From NCBI GenBank assembly GCA_008015235.1, contig SSFF01000023.1, positions 1 to 40,798 on the forward strand: a stretch of 40,798 nucleotides of DNA. Direction: 5' to 3'. The DNA comes from Rhodoferax sp. (GTDB lineage Bacteria > Pseudomonadota > Gammaproteobacteria > Burkholderiales > Burkholderiaceae_C). The translations under genes and the position numbers were made by a program. Below the pieces are notes generated by a model. It searched no databases. It had not been told where the DNA came from and worked only from the letters and a program-made list of their open reading frames with translations. Shown here piece by piece: positions 1 to 9,863 of the stretch (its first letter is position 1; every line of letters starts with the position of its first letter).

Positions 1-3
1 AGC

Positions 4-1473
4 TTACTTCAGGATGTCCCCGATGCAGAGGTACTTCACCTCGACATAGTCGTCCATGCCGAAGTGCGAGCCTTCACGGCCCAGGCCGGACTGCTTGACC
101 CCACCGAAGGGCACATGCTCGGTGGCCAGGATGCCCACATTGATACCCACCATGCCGTACTCCAGCGCCTCGCCCACGCGGTAGATGCGGCCGATGTCGC
201 GGCTGTAGAAATAGCTGGCCAGACCGAACTCGGTGTTGTTGGCCGCATCAATGGCCTCCTGCTCGGTCTTGAACTTGAACACCGGAGCGAAGGGCCCGAA
301 GGTCTCTTCGCGGGCACACAGCATGTCGGCGCTGGCGTCGGCAATCACCGTGGGTTCGAAGAACAGACCACCCAGGGCCTTGCCCCCGGCGACCACACGG
401 CCACCCTTGGCCACGGCATCGTCCACATGGCGCTGCACCTTCTCCACGGCCGCGGTTTCGATCAGCGGACCCTGGTTCACACCCTCGTCAAAGCCATTGC
501 CCACCTTGGCGGTCTTCACCTTGGCGGCGAACTTGGTCACGAACTCGTCGTACACGCCTTCCTGCACGTAAAGGCGGTTCGAGCACACGCAGGTCTGGCC
601 GGCATTGCGGTACTTGCTGGCAAAGGCACCTTCCACGGCCGAATCGATGTCGGCATCGTCGAACACGATGAAGGGGGCATTGCCACCCAATTCGAGTGCC
701 AGCTTCTTGATGGTGGGGGCACACTGGGCCATCAGGATGCGGCCCACTTCGGTGGAGCCGGTGAAGCTCAGGTGGCGCACCACGTCGTTGGCACAGATCT
801 CCTTGCCGATGGCAATGGAGTTGGAGGCATCGGCGCTCAGGATATTGAGCACACCGGCCGGGATACCGGCACGCACCGCCAGCTCGGCCGCAGCCAGGGC
901 GGTCAGCGGTGTCAGTTCGGCGGGCTTGATGACCACGGGGCAGCCAGCGGCCAGGGCCGGGGCCACCTTGCGGGTGATCATGGCCAGGGGGAAGTTCCAG
1001 GGTGTGATGGCTGCGCAGACGCCGATGGGCTGCTTGATGACCATGAGGCGGCGGTTGTTGTCGAACTGGGGCAGGGTTTCGCCATTGACGCGCTTGGCTT
1101 CTTCGGCAAACCACTCCACGAAGGAGGCACCGTAGGCCACTTCACCCTTGGCCTCGGCAAAGGGCTTGCCCTGTTCGGCCGTCATCAGGCGGCCCAGGTC
1201 GTCCTGGTTGGCCATGAGCAGGTCGAACCACTTGCGCAGGATGATGGAGCGTTCCTTGGCGGTCTTGGCCTTCCAGGCAGGCCAGGCGGCGTTGGCGGCG
1301 TCGATGGCGGCCTTGGCATCTAGAGCAGTCATGTTGGCCACGTCGGCCAGTTTCTCGCCGGTGGCGGGGTTGCAGACGTCAAAGCGGCTGGCGCCTTTGA
1401 GCCACTGGCCGTTGATCAGGGCGTCGGTCTTGAGCAGGCTGGGGTCTTTGAGTTGGGTCAGGGGGGAGGTCAT
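4..1473 (-). CDS. gabD: NAD(P)-dependent succinate-semialdehyde dehydrogenase
   Basis: A 489-residue aldehyde dehydrogenase that oxidises succinate semialdehyde to succinate, the last step of GABA breakdown. The family signatures are all present: TPWNF near residue 158-162, the cofactor-site lysine near 183 (VIKP), the general-base glutamate near 261 in LELGG, and the nucleophilic cysteine near 295 in NAGQTC. Length fits bacterial GabD (about 480-490). The ATG at 1473 is the natural start. It is the last gene of the minus-strand operon that begins with gabT and is separated from gbuA by 122 bp, which could hold an internal promoter; two direct TGGTTCC words lie there (1531-1537 and 1567-1573), meaning unknown. 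Neighbouring gabT and gbuA support GabD over other aldehyde dehydrogenases. A glutarate-semialdehyde activity (5-aminovalerate pathway) is a possible second role. The stop codon is only four bases from the window edge. Confidence 0.93.
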   Translation of the reverse strand: MTSPLTQLKDPSLLKTDALINGQWLKGASRFDVCNPATGEKLADVANMTALDAKAAIDAANAAWPAWKAKTAKERSIILRKWFDLLMANQDDLGRLMTAEQGKPFAEAKGEVAYGASFVEWFAEEAKRVNGETLPQFDNNRRLMVIKQPIGVCAAITPWNFPLAMITRKVAPALAAGCPVVIKPAELTPLTALAAAELAVRAGIPAGVLNILSADASNSIAIGKEICANDVVRHLSFTGSTEVGRILMAQCAPTIKKLALELGGNAPFIVFDDADIDSAVEGAFASKYRNAGQTCVCSNRLYVQEGVYDEFVTKFAAKVKTAKVGNGFDEGVNQGPLIETAAVEKVQRHVDDAVAKGGRVVAGGKALGGLFFEPTVIADASADMLCAREETFGPFAPVFKFKTEQEAIDAANNTEFGLASYFYSRDIGRIYRVGEALEYGMVGINVGILATEHVPFGGVKQSGLGREGSHFGMDDYVEVKYLCIGDILK

Positions 1474-1595
1474 GGTGTCTCGATTTTTGGAGTCAGAACA
1501 AGAAAGTAACGGGTCAACGATAGCGGGAATTGGTTCCTGTAACAGTGCCGCTAAAGAGTGGTTTTGTGGTTCCAGTTAATGTGAGTTGCTGGGTT

Positions 1596-2546
1596 TCAGC
1601 GCCGGGGAACTCCCGGCAGCACGCACAGCATTTCAAACAGCAGGTTGGCACCCAACAGGGCGGTATTGCCCGACGGGTCGTAGGGGGGGGATACCTCGAC
1701 CAGGTCGGCGCCCACCAGGTTCAGGCCCCAGCAGCCGCGCACGATTTCCAGCGCTTGCGGCACGCTCAGGCCCCCCACTTCGGGGGTGCCGGTGCCGCCC
1801 GCGTAGGCCGGGTCGATACCGTCGATGTCAAAGCTCAGGTAGCAGGGCGTGTTGCCAATGGTGGCACGCACTCGCTCCATCAAGGGGGCAAGCGACTGGT
1901 ACCAGACTTCGTGTGCGGGCACGATGGTGAAGCCTTGCTGGCGTGGCCAGTCGAAGTCGTCGGAGGCATAGCCGGTACCGCGCAGGCCGATCTGGAACAC
2001 CTTGTCGCAGGCCAGCAGGCCTTCTTCCACGGCGCGTCGAAACGGGGTGCCGTGGGCAATGCGTTCGCCGAACATGTCGTCGTTCACGTCGGCGTGGGCG
2101 TCGATGTGCACCATCGCCACTGGGCCGTGCTTCTTGGCCATGGCACGCAGGATGGGCAGGGCGATGGTGTGGTCACCCCCCAGCGTGAGTGGGATGCAGT
2201 CATTGGCCAGCACCTGCTCGTAGAAGCCGGTGATGATGGGCAGCGACTTCTCCAGCGAGTAGGTGTTGATCGGCACGTCACCCAGGTCGGCGACCTGCAG
2301 GGCATCGAACGGGGCCGCACCCGTGGCCATGTTGTAGGGGCGCAGCAGGCAGGATTCGGCACGGATCTGGCGCGGGCCGAAGCGGGCACCGGGGCGGTGG
2401 CTGGTTCCGATGTCCAGCGGAATGCCGATGAAAGCGGCGTTGAGCCCCTGGGCCGTGGTGACCACAGGCAGGCGCATCATGCTGGCGATGCCGCCAAAGC
2501 GCGGCATGGCGTTGCCGGAAAGCGGTTGATTGGGCGATGTAGGCAT
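1596..2546 (-). CDS. gbuA: Guanidinobutyrase (ureohydrolase family)
   Basis: A 316-residue ureohydrolase of the arginase/agmatinase superfamily. The di-manganese ligands are visible: GGDH ending at residue 126, DAHAD at 149-153 and SFDIDGIDP with aspartates 240 and 242. The N-terminal MPRFGGIA stretch, RPYNMATGAAPFD near 69-81 and the C-terminal end MLCVLPGV closely resemble Pseudomonas GbuA as I remember it, so I favour 4-guanidinobutyrate -> GABA + urea over agmatine -> putrescine. Context agrees: the product GABA is the substrate of GabT and GabD, both in the same operon, and no putrescine-specific enzyme is in this cluster. It lies 11 bp after the chemoreceptor gene and upstream of gabD. 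An agmatinase or guanidinopropionase specificity cannot be excluded by sequence reading alone. Confidence 0.85.
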   Translation of the reverse strand: MPTSPNQPLSGNAMPRFGGIASMMRLPVVTTAQGLNAAFIGIPLDIGTSHRPGARFGPRQIRAESCLLRPYNMATGAAPFDALQVADLGDVPINTYSLEKSLPIITGFYEQVLANDCIPLTLGGDHTIALPILRAMAKKHGPVAMVHIDAHADVNDDMFGERIAHGTPFRRAVEEGLLACDKVFQIGLRGTGYASDDFDWPRQQGFTIVPAHEVWYQSLAPLMERVRATIGNTPCYLSFDIDGIDPAYAGGTGTPEVGGLSVPQALEIVRGCWGLNLVGADLVEVSPPYDPSGNTALLGANLLFEMLCVLPGVPRR

Positions 2547-2557
2547 GGACGGCAGTT

Positions 2558-4219
2558 TCAGTTCAGTGCAATAAGCGGGTTGTGGCGCATGTTCTCCAGC
2601 TGAAACACGGCCATGGCCTGGGCCAGGTGGGCCGCCTGGGCGCGCAGGCTCTCGGCCGCGGCGCTGATTTCTTCTACCAAAGCGGCGTTTTGCTGGGTGG
2701 CCTGGTCCATGCGGGTAATGGCACTGCCCACGTGGCTGATGTCGTCGTACTGCTGCATGGTGGCAGTTCGGATTTCCTGTACCAAGGCGTCCACATGCTG
2801 CACATGGGTCACGATGTCTTCAATGGCGCGGCCAGCCCCGTGCACCTGCTGCGAGGCTTCGTGTACCTTGTCCACGTTGTCACCGATGAGCTTGCGGATT
2901 TCCTTGGCGGCTTGCGCCGAGCGTTGCGCCAGGGCGCGTACTTCACCGGCCACCACGGCAAAACCGCGCCCTTGTTCGCCCGCACGGGCCGCTTCCACGG
3001 CAGCGTTGAGCGCCAGGATGTTGGTCTGGAAGGCAATGCCATCGATGACGCCTGTAATCTCGCTGATGGTGGCCGAAGAGTTGGCCAGCTCCTGCATGGT
3101 TTGCACGACCTGGGCCACGCTGCTCCCCCCATTGCTGGCCACCTGGCTGGCAGTGGCCGCCAGTGCGCTGGCTTCGTTGGCGTGCTCGGTATTGCGTTTG
3201 ACGGTCTGGGTCAGTTGCTCCATGGCGCCTACGGTTTCCTGCAGGTCCCGGGCCTGGTTTTCAGTGCGTTGGCTCAGGTCGGCGTTGCCAGCAGCAATCT
3301 GCGCGGAGCCGCTGGCCACGCCGTCGCTGCTGTCGCGCACATCGCCTACCACCTGTGCTAGTCGTGTGCGCATGGTGTCCATGGCGGCGGCAATGCTGTC
3401 GCCCGTGCGCTCCATGTGCGCCACGGCGTCTGCTGGTGCGCGCAAGTCGCCAGCGGCGATGGACAGGGCTTGCTGGGCCACTTCGCGCGGCTCGCCCCCG
3501 ATCTGGCGTGTGACAGAGCGCATCACCAGGTAGGCAGCACCTGCGCCCAGTACCAGTGCGAGCACCCCCGCCATGGCCAACAAGCTGACCGAGCGTGTGT
3601 AGGTGCTGTTTCCCTGCTCGGCCAGCAGCACGGCCGAACGGGTTTTGTTTTGCCACTGCTCGTCCAGGGCTTTGAGGGTGGCCCGGAACAGGCGTTCGGA
3701 CTTGCCGGTAAACAGGCGCCGCGCCTCTTCAACACGTTCTGGTGCCTGCACCGATTCGCGCGAGACTTCCTTCAGCTTGTCCCAGTTGGCCGCGGCCAAA
3801 GCGGTGCTTTCCTGCAGTGTTTTCCACGACTCCCGGTCCTGGTCGTCCAGCAGATTGGCTTCTTGCGCCTGGATAGAGCTTTGCAGTTCGCTGAACGACT
3901 GTGCAATGCTGCTCTCCAGCGGCGCCATTTCCTCCAGGGAAACGGTCATCAGGTGCTGGGCTTGCAGCATGCGGATGGACGTTGCCAAGGACTGCCACTG
4001 GCGCACCGCCTCCAGCGCCGGCGTGGTGGTGCTGGCGTAATAGTCCAGCGCCGTGTTCATGGAACGCATGCGCAGCGCCGACATGGTGGCCACGGCCAGC
4101 AGCAAGGCCAGCAACAGGCCGAAGCCCAGCCATAGCCGGGTGCGCAGGCGTGTGGGTTTGAATCGTGCCAGCCAGTGCTTGGGCGACATGGTGCTGTTGT
4201 TTGTCGGGGTGTCGTTCAT
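2558..4219 (-). CDS. Methyl-accepting chemotaxis protein
   Basis: A 553-residue transmembrane chemoreceptor. It has a short cytoplasmic N-terminus, a first membrane helix at about residues 29-49, a helical periplasmic ligand-binding domain of about 160 residues (four-helix-bundle-like by size), a second membrane helix at about 210-232, a HAMP linker and a long signalling coiled coil. The invariant hairpin tip reads [20 protein letters not shown]. No C-terminal NWETF-type CheR/CheB tether is present; the protein ends in PLIALN. The gene sits inside the guanidinobutyrate/GABA operon, 28 bp after the second permease gene and 11 bp before gbuA, so it is probably co-expressed with the transporter and may sense the transported compound or its loaded binding protein. 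The ligand is inferred from context only. Confidence 0.93.
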   Translation of the reverse strand: MNDTPTNNSTMSPKHWLARFKPTRLRTRLWLGFGLLLALLLAVATMSALRMRSMNTALDYYASTTTPALEAVRQWQSLATSIRMLQAQHLMTVSLEEMAPLESSIAQSFSELQSSIQAQEANLLDDQDRESWKTLQESTALAAANWDKLKEVSRESVQAPERVEEARRLFTGKSERLFRATLKALDEQWQNKTRSAVLLAEQGNSTYTRSVSLLAMAGVLALVLGAGAAYLVMRSVTRQIGGEPREVAQQALSIAAGDLRAPADAVAHMERTGDSIAAAMDTMRTRLAQVVGDVRDSSDGVASGSAQIAAGNADLSQRTENQARDLQETVGAMEQLTQTVKRNTEHANEASALAATASQVASNGGSSVAQVVQTMQELANSSATISEITGVIDGIAFQTNILALNAAVEAARAGEQGRGFAVVAGEVRALAQRSAQAAKEIRKLIGDNVDKVHEASQQVHGAGRAIEDIVTHVQHVDALVQEIRTATMQQYDDISHVGSAITRMDQATQQNAALVEEISAAAESLRAQAAHLAQAMAVFQLENMRHNPLIALN

Positions 4220-4247
4220 TCCCTGCCTTTTGGCCGAGCGCGGGGTT

Positions 4248-5072
4248 TCAGCGGCGGCGTCCGCGCAGCCACTCCAGTCCCAGCATCAGCGTGGTCGTGA
4301 AGATGATCAGCAGGGTGGCCACGGCGGCAATGGTGGGCGAAATGTTTTCGCGGATACCGGTGAACATCTGGCGCGGCAGGGTCACCTGCGAAGGTCCGGC
4401 AATGAACAGGGTCACCACAACTTCGTCGAACGAAGTGGCAAAGGCGAACAGCGCACCCGAAATCACGCCCGGGGCGATGATGGGCAAGGTGATGCGGAAG
4501 AAGGTTTCCAGCGGACCGGCCCCCAGGCTCAGCGAAGCACGCACCAGGTTGTGGTTGAAGCCCTGCAGCGTGGCCAGCACGGTGGTCACCACAAACGGTG
4601 CCCCCAGGGCGGCGTGCACCAGGATCAGTCCGGTGTAGGTGTCGGACAGGCCGACCTTGGCAAAAAACAGGTAGGTGCTCACCCCCACCACCACGATGGG
4701 CACCACCATGGGCGAGATCAGCAGGCTCATCAGCGTGCTCTTGCCCAGGAAGTTCACGCGCGACAGGCCCACGGCCGCCATGGTGCCCAGCACCGTGGCC
4801 AGCAAGGTGGCCAGCGGGGCCACGATGAAGCTGTTGCGGGTGGCGCGGGCCCAGTCGTCGGAGTTGAACAGGTTGTCGTACCACTGCAGCGACCAGCCCG
4901 GAATCGGGTAGGCCAGGAAGGAGCTGCTGCTGAAGGACAGCGGGATGATGACCAGAATGGGCAGCAGCAAGAACAGCAGAATGGCAATGCAAGCCAGGCG
5001 CAGGGCGTACCAGCCCAGCTTGTCGGCGAAGGTGGCGTAGGCCGGGAAATCGGGGAAAAGCGTTTTGATCAT
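4248..5072 (-). CDS. ABC transporter inner-membrane permease (PotC-like)
   Basis: A 274-residue permease of the polyamine/opine/phosphonate importer class with six predicted membrane helices, the first at about 23-48. The EAA loop that docks on the ATPase falls around residues 178-200 ([19 protein letters not shown]). The start ATG at 5072 lies only 6 bp after the stop of the companion permease, so the two are translationally linked. With the adjacent permease, binding protein and ATPase it forms one complete importer. PotC-like length (about 260-275) fits. The substrate is inferred from the operon (4-guanidinobutyrate, GABA or putrescine), not from this protein. Confidence 0.9.
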   Translation of the reverse strand: MIKTLFPDFPAYATFADKLGWYALRLACIAILLFLLLPILVIIPLSFSSSSFLAYPIPGWSLQWYDNLFNSDDWARATRNSFIVAPLATLLATVLGTMAAVGLSRVNFLGKSTLMSLLISPMVVPIVVVGVSTYLFFAKVGLSDTYTGLILVHAALGAPFVVTTVLATLQGFNHNLVRASLSLGAGPLETFFRITLPIIAPGVISGALFAFATSFDEVVVTLFIAGPSQVTLPRQMFTGIRENISPTIAAVATLLIIFTTTLMLGLEWLRGRRR

Positions 5073-5078
5073 GGTCGA

Positions 5079-6338
5079 TTAGCCCAGGCTGAGTTCGGCT
5101 TTGCCCACTTTGCGGTACACGCCATAGAGGGCCAGGGTGGTGAAGAGCAGCACGGCGCCCAATGCGCAGGCCATGCCCCAGTTGACGTTGACGTTGGTGT
5201 ACTGGGCGATGTAGTAGCTCAGCATCTGGTCATCGGCACCGCCCAGCAGCGCGGGAGTGACGTAGTAGCCAATACTGAGGATGAACACCAGCAGGCCACC
5301 GGCACCGATGCCAGGGTAGGTTTGCGGCACGTAGACCTTGAAGAAGGCGGCCAGGGGCGAAGAACCCAGCGACACGGCAGCGCGCAGGTAGCTCGGGGGC
5401 ACCGACTTCATGACGCTGTACAAGGGCAGAATCATGAAGGGCAGCAGGATGTGCACCATGGCGATGATGACGCCCAGGCGGTTGAACAGCAGGGCAAGCG
5501 GCTCGTCGATCAGGCCGATACCCATGAGCCCGCGGTTGACCAGGCCATTGCTTTGCAGCAGCACGATCCAGGCAGCCACACGCACCAGGATGGAGGTCCA
5601 GAACGGCACCAGCACCAGAATCATGCACAGGTTCGCCTGGCGCGCAGTCAGGGTGGAGAGCCAGTAGGCCAGCGGGTAGCCCAGCAGCAGGGCGATCAGT
5701 GTCACCACGGCGCTGATCTGGAAGGTGCGCACCAGGATCTTTCCAAACGCGGCGGCTTCTTCAGGTACGCGTTCGATGTTGCCCTGCGCGTCGCGCTGCA
5801 GGTCGATGGAAGCGAGCAGGTAATCGGGGGTCCAGCGGTTGCTGTTCTTGGCAATCGCCAGCCAGTAGCTGGGGTCGTCCCAGCGGGCGTCGATGCCCAG
5901 CATGTGCTGGTGGACTTGTTGGTCAGACAGGCCTTCGGGAAGGGGCAGTGCGCGGTAGGTGCTCATGATGAGTGAGCGCGCGCCACTGACTTCGCTGTTC
6001 AGGCGCCGTGCCAGGGCACCGGCATCGGCCTGTTCCTGGATAGCGGCCAGGTCTTGCATGAGGGCGGCATAGGCCGCATCCGGCGGGGTGGACTTGCGAT
6101 CCCAACCGGCCAGGGCGGAACCGGTCCGCCCCAGGGTGTTGGCCACTTCCGGGTTTTCCACCGCGCGCATCAGCAGTGCCGCAATCGGCACCAGGAAGAT
6201 CACGACCAGGAAACCCAGCAGTGGGAGTGTGAGCGAGATCGAAAAGAGCCGCTTGCGGCGCTCGGCCCGCTTGAGTTGCCCCGCCAGGTCGGCCGGCAAG
6301 GCGCTGCTTGCGGGGAGGGCTGTCGTCATAGTAGTCAT
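5079..6338 (-). CDS. ABC transporter inner-membrane permease (PotB-like)
   Basis: A 419-residue permease, clearly longer than classical PotB (about 285). The extra length is a periplasmic stretch of about 130 residues between the first membrane helix (about 35-57) and the next helices near residue 215. Such long-loop PotB homologues are known in Pseudomonas and Burkholderiales polyamine-type importers. The EAA loop is recognisable late in the protein (AAVSLGSSPLAAFFKVYVP). It follows the binding-protein gene by 25 bp and precedes the second permease by 6 bp. It should pair with the 4248-5072 product to form the channel. Confidence 0.9.
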   Translation of the reverse strand: MTTMTTALPASSALPADLAGQLKRAERRKRLFSISLTLPLLGFLVVIFLVPIAALLMRAVENPEVANTLGRTGSALAGWDRKSTPPDAAYAALMQDLAAIQEQADAGALARRLNSEVSGARSLIMSTYRALPLPEGLSDQQVHQHMLGIDARWDDPSYWLAIAKNSNRWTPDYLLASIDLQRDAQGNIERVPEEAAAFGKILVRTFQISAVVTLIALLLGYPLAYWLSTLTARQANLCMILVLVPFWTSILVRVAAWIVLLQSNGLVNRGLMGIGLIDEPLALLFNRLGVIIAMVHILLPFMILPLYSVMKSVPPSYLRAAVSLGSSPLAAFFKVYVPQTYPGIGAGGLLVFILSIGYYVTPALLGGADDQMLSYYIAQYTNVNVNWGMACALGAVLLFTTLALYGVYRKVGKAELSLG

Positions 6339-6363
6339 TTCGATCCCGTCTCTTACTCAGTCT

Positions 6364-7395
6364 TTATTGCGCAGCCCAGGCAGCGAAGCGCATTTCCAGT
6401 GCTTCACCTTGGTCAGCCCAGAAGCCCACATTGAATTGCAGTGCGGTCTTGCTGTTGGCAGCGGATGTAGGCAGCTTGTCCAGAACGGCTTTGTCCAGCT
6501 TGGCCAGGGCCTTGGTGTTGGTTGGGCCGTAGGAGATCAGCTTGGCGTACTCGGACTGCTCGGCGGCGCTGGAGGCCATGGCGATGTACTTGAGTGCAGC
6601 GTCACGGTTCTTGCCACCCTTGGGCATGACCCAGTAGTCCAGGTCATAGATGCCACCGGTCCAGGTAATGCCCAGGTTCTTGCCTTCGCGTTGTGCAGCG
6701 TCGATACGGCCGTTGTACACGGTGCTCAGGGCCACGTCACCGGCCACCAGGAACTGGGGCGGCTGGGCACCGGCTTCCCACCACTGGATGTTGGGCTTGA
6801 GTTCGGTCATCTTCTTGAAGGCACGCTCGGCACCGTCCTTGGTGGCCAGGACCTTGTACACTTCGGCAGGTGCCACACCGTCGGCCATCAGGGCGAATTC
6901 GAGGTTGTAACGGGCGCCCTTGCGCATGCCGCGCTTGCCGGGGTACTTCTTCACGTCCCAGAAATCGGCCCAGGTGGTGGGGGCGTTCTTGATCTTGTCG
7001 GCGTTGTAGGCCATCACGGTGGACCACACGAAGGTACCGATACCGCACTCGTGCACGGCAGCGGGGGTGAAGTCCGCCTTGTTGCCGATCTTGCTGTAGT
7101 CCAGCTTCTCGAACAGGCCTTCGTCGCAACCGCGGGTCACATCGGGGCTTTCCACTTCCACCACGTCCCAGGTGACGTTCTTGGACTCGACCATGGCCTT
7201 GATCTTGGCCTGCTCGCCGTTGTATTCCACGCCGACGATCTTGTTGCCGGTGGCTTTCTCGTAGGGCTCGAAATAGGCCTTCTTCTGGGCGTTGCCGTTG
7301 GCGCCGCCAAAGTTCACCACGGTGATTTGCGCTTGCGCAAATGCGGCCGCGGACACCAACATGGCTGCAGCTGCAACGATGGGTTTCAATTTCAT
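6364..7395 (-). CDS. Periplasmic polyamine/amino-acid-type substrate-binding protein of ABC importer
   Basis: A 343-residue extracytoplasmic solute-binding protein of the PotD/SBP_bac_8 type. The start at 7395 was chosen because MKLKPIVAAAAMLVSAAAFA is a typical Sec signal peptide and an AGGAGA ribosome site precedes it; the open frame continues upstream to 7767 but that part is a shadow of the ATPase gene. The mature protein begins with the usual ITVVNFGGANG strand and contains the YDLDYWVMPKGG region typical of this class. It is encoded between the ATPase and the first permease. The ligand is probably 4-guanidinobutyrate, GABA or a related diamine product, judged by operon partners; binding residues were not assigned. 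Confidence 0.9.
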   Translation of the reverse strand: MKLKPIVAAAAMLVSAAAFAQAQITVVNFGGANGNAQKKAYFEPYEKATGNKIVGVEYNGEQAKIKAMVESKNVTWDVVEVESPDVTRGCDEGLFEKLDYSKIGNKADFTPAAVHECGIGTFVWSTVMAYNADKIKNAPTTWADFWDVKKYPGKRGMRKGARYNLEFALMADGVAPAEVYKVLATKDGAERAFKKMTELKPNIQWWEAGAQPPQFLVAGDVALSTVYNGRIDAAQREGKNLGITWTGGIYDLDYWVMPKGGKNRDAALKYIAMASSAAEQSEYAKLISYGPTNTKALAKLDKAVLDKLPTSAANSKTALQFNVGFWADQGEALEMRFAAWAAQ

Positions 7396-7448
7396 GGGTT
7401 GTCTCCTGAAAAGGATGGGTTGGAAAGGAACGGAGAAATGCAAGCGCC

Positions 7449-8552
7449 TCAGCGATAGATGCGCAAATGCTCGGGGGGCATGTGCAGCCACAGCGCCTGT
7501 CCGGGGCTGGGAACCGTCATGCTGGAAAGGGGAATCTTGACCGTGGCTTCTTCCTGCTCCTGTACGGTGCAGCGCAGGCGCAGGTGGTCGCCGAAATACA
7601 TCACGTCGTCCAGCACCGCGCGGATGCTGTTGTCGCAAGGCTTGTTCTGACCGGTGTGGATCACGATGCGCTCGGGGCGGGCGCAGGCCTGCACCTTGTT
7701 GCCGGTGTGCACGCCGTTGACGTTCAGGCCGGTCAGCAGGGTGCCGCAGGGCAGACGCACTTCGCAATGCTGGGCATTGGTGGTCGTCACCGTCGCGTTG
7801 AACACCGTGTTGTCGCCCACGAAGTTGGCGACGAAACGGTTCGAAGGCGTCTCGTACAGGTTGGTCACCACGTCGATCTGCTGGATCTCGCCGTCGTTGA
7901 ACACTGCCACGCGGTCGGACATGGTCAGGGCTTCGGACTGGTCGTGGGTCACATAGACGAAGGTCAGGCCCAGTTCACGGTGCAGTTCCTTCAGTTCGAT
8001 CTGCATGTGTTCGCGCAGTTGCTTGTCCAGTGCGCCCAGGGGTTCGTCCATCAGCACCAGCTGCGGGTCGAACACCAGCGCGCGGGCCAGGGCCACACGC
8101 TGCTGCTGGCCGCCCGACATCTGGGTCGGGTAGCGTGCACCCATGCCACCCATCTGCACCATTTCGAGCGCACGCTTGACCTTGGCGGCGCACTCATCGG
8201 CCAGCATATTGCGCACTTTCAGGGGGTAGGCCACGTTTTCGGCCACGGTCATGTGCGGGAACAGCGCGTAGTTCTGGAACACCATGCCGAAATTGCGCTT
8301 GTGCGGCGGTGTGCGGGTGATGGGGCGCCCGGCCAGTTTGATCTCACCCGAGGTGGGCGATTCGAAACCTGCCAGCATCATCAGCGTGGTGGTCTTGCCC
8401 GAGCCCGAGGGGCCCAGCAGGGTGAGAAATTCGCCTTGCTGGATTTCCAGGTTCAGGTCGCGCACCACCAGCGAGTGACCGTCGTAGGTTTTCTGAACCT
8501 TTTCGAAAGTCACCAGGGGTGTGGCGCCGGCAGTCATGGTGTTGTCCGTCAC
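7449..8552 (-). CDS. ABC transporter ATP-binding protein (PotA-like)
   Basis: A 367-residue ATPase that powers the importer. It has Walker [12 protein letters not shown] near residues 48-58, a Q-loop (FQNYALFPHM), the signature [15 protein letters not shown], Walker [13 protein letters not shown] and the switch histidine in YVTHDQSEA. The C-terminal 130 residues form a TOBE-type regulatory domain. The start is a GTG at 8552, supported by AAGGAA about eight bases upstream that overlaps the end of gabT; the alternative ATG at 8537 has no visible ribosome site. It lies 12 bp after gabT and 53 bp before the binding-protein gene. Confidence 0.9.
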   Translation of the reverse strand: MTDNTMTAGATPLVTFEKVQKTYDGHSLVVRDLNLEIQQGEFLTLLGPSGSGKTTTLMMLAGFESPTSGEIKLAGRPITRTPPHKRNFGMVFQNYALFPHMTVAENVAYPLKVRNMLADECAAKVKRALEMVQMGGMGARYPTQMSGGQQQRVALARALVFDPQLVLMDEPLGALDKQLREHMQIELKELHRELGLTFVYVTHDQSEALTMSDRVAVFNDGEIQQIDVVTNLYETPSNRFVANFVGDNTVFNATVTTTNAQHCEVRLPCGTLLTGLNVNGVHTGNKVQACARPERIVIHTGQNKPCDNSIRAVLDDVMYFGDHLRLRCTVQEQEEATVKIPLSSMTVPSPGQALWLHMPPEHLRIYR

Positions 8553-8564
8553 GGTAGGGTTCCT

Positions 8565-9863
8565 TCAGGCGGCCTGCGCTGCGGCCAGGGCGGCTTCGAG
8601 TACGTCCAGGCCTTCGTTGACCAGCGCGTCGCTGGCGGTCAGGGGCACCAGCACACGGATCACGTTGGCGTAGGTGCCGCACGACAGCAGGATCAGGCCG
8701 CGCTTGATGGCTTCGGCCACCAGGCGCTTGGTCAGGTCGGCGTCGGGCTGGTGCGCGTCACCGTTCTTGCACAGTTCAATGGCGACCATGGAGCCCAAGC
8801 CACGCACTTCGGCGATCGCCTTGTTGCGTTGGGCCAGGGTCTGCAGGCGGCCGACCATCAGGGCGCCCAGGTCGCGGCTGCGTTGCAGCAGGTTTTCCTT
8901 GTCAAAGGCTTCGAGCACGGCCAGGGCCGAGGCGCAGGCCAGGGGGTTGCCGGCGTAGGTGCCACCCAGGCCACCGACGGCCGGGGCGTCCATGACTTCA
9001 GCGCGGCCGATGATGGCCGACAGCGGCATACCACCGGCCAAGGATTTGGCCATGGTGATGATGTCGGGTGCCACGCCCCATTGTTCGCACGCCAGGAAGG
9101 TGCCGGTACGGCCAGCGCCGGTCTGCACTTCGTCGGCAATCAGCAAGATGCCGTGCTGGTCGCACAGGGAGCGCAGGCGTTGGGCAAATGCGGGCGATGC
9201 CACATAGAAACCGCCTTCGCCTTGCACTGGCTCCAGGATGATGGCCGCGACACGGCTGGCTTCGATGTCGTACTTGAACAGGGCTTCGATGGAGGCGATG
9301 GCGTCGTCCTCGCTCACGCCATGCAGGGCGCAGGGGAACTTGGCGTGGTAGACCTCAGCCGGGAAGGGGCCGAAACCAATCTTGTAGGGCGCGACCTTGC
9401 CGGTCAGCGCCATGCCCATCATGGTGCGGCCGTGGAAGCCACCGCCGAAAGCGATGACGCCGGAACGCTTGGTATAGGCACGGGCTACCTTGATGGCGTT
9501 TTCCACGGCTTCGGCGCCGGTGGTCATGAAGAAGCTCTTCTTGGCAAAGTTGCCGGGGGCGCGGGCATTGAGCTTTTCGGCCAGTTCCACATAGGGCTCA
9601 TACGCCAGCACCTGGAAGCAGGTGTGGGTGAAGCGCCCCAGTTGTTCTTCGATGGCCTTGACCAGGGCCGGGTGGCGGTGGCCGGTGTTGAGTACAGCGA
9701 TGCCGCCAGCGAAGTCGATGTAGCGGCGGCCTTCGACGTCCCACACTTCGGAGTTTTCTGCGCGGTCGACAAAGATTTCAAAAGCCTGGCCGAGACCGCT
9801 GGGCAGGGCGGCGCGGCGGCGGGCCATCAGGGCGGCGTTGTGGAGTTGGTTTTCGCGTTGCAT
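8565..9863 (-). CDS. gabT: 4-aminobutyrate--2-oxoglutarate aminotransferase
   Basis: A 432-residue class-III PLP aminotransferase that converts GABA and 2-oxoglutarate to succinate semialdehyde and glutamate. Landmarks are TGAEA at 115-119, EPVQGEGG at 211-218, LIADEVQTG near 241-249 and the PLP lysine at about 273 in ITMAKSLAGG. The ATG at 9863 gives the usual GabT length (about 425) and N-terminus; the frame is open to 10145 but that extension has no family resemblance. It is the first gene of the catabolic operon and is transcribed divergently from the MocR-type regulator across a 257-bp promoter region. 5-Aminovalerate is a likely second substrate in such bacteria. Confidence 0.93.
   Translation of the reverse strand: MQRENQLHNAALMARRRAALPSGLGQAFEIFVDRAENSEVWDVEGRRYIDFAGGIAVLNTGHRHPALVKAIEEQLGRFTHTCFQVLAYEPYVELAEKLNARAPGNFAKKSFFMTTGAEAVENAIKVARAYTKRSGVIAFGGGFHGRTMMGMALTGKVAPYKIGFGPFPAEVYHAKFPCALHGVSEDDAIASIEALFKYDIEASRVAAIILEPVQGEGGFYVASPAFAQRLRSLCDQHGILLIADEVQTGAGRTGTFLACEQWGVAPDIITMAKSLAGGMPLSAIIGRAEVMDAPAVGGLGGTYAGNPLACASALAVLEAFDKENLLQRSRDLGALMVGRLQTLAQRNKAIAEVRGLGSMVAIELCKNGDAHQPDADLTKRLVAEAIKRGLILLSCGTYANVIRVLVPLTASDALVNEGLDVLEAALAAAQAA

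Noticed and set aside
1474..1595. Direct repeat TGGTTCC before gabD as an operator
   Set aside because: Two 7-bp words 36 bp apart are too weak to call a site; mentioned only under gabD.
4053..5975. Long plus-strand open frame opposite the permease genes (and similar ones at 7467-9926 and 18315-19967)
   Set aside because: These mirror real minus-strand genes in high-GC DNA, have low-complexity His/Gln/Gly-rich translations and no family resemblance.
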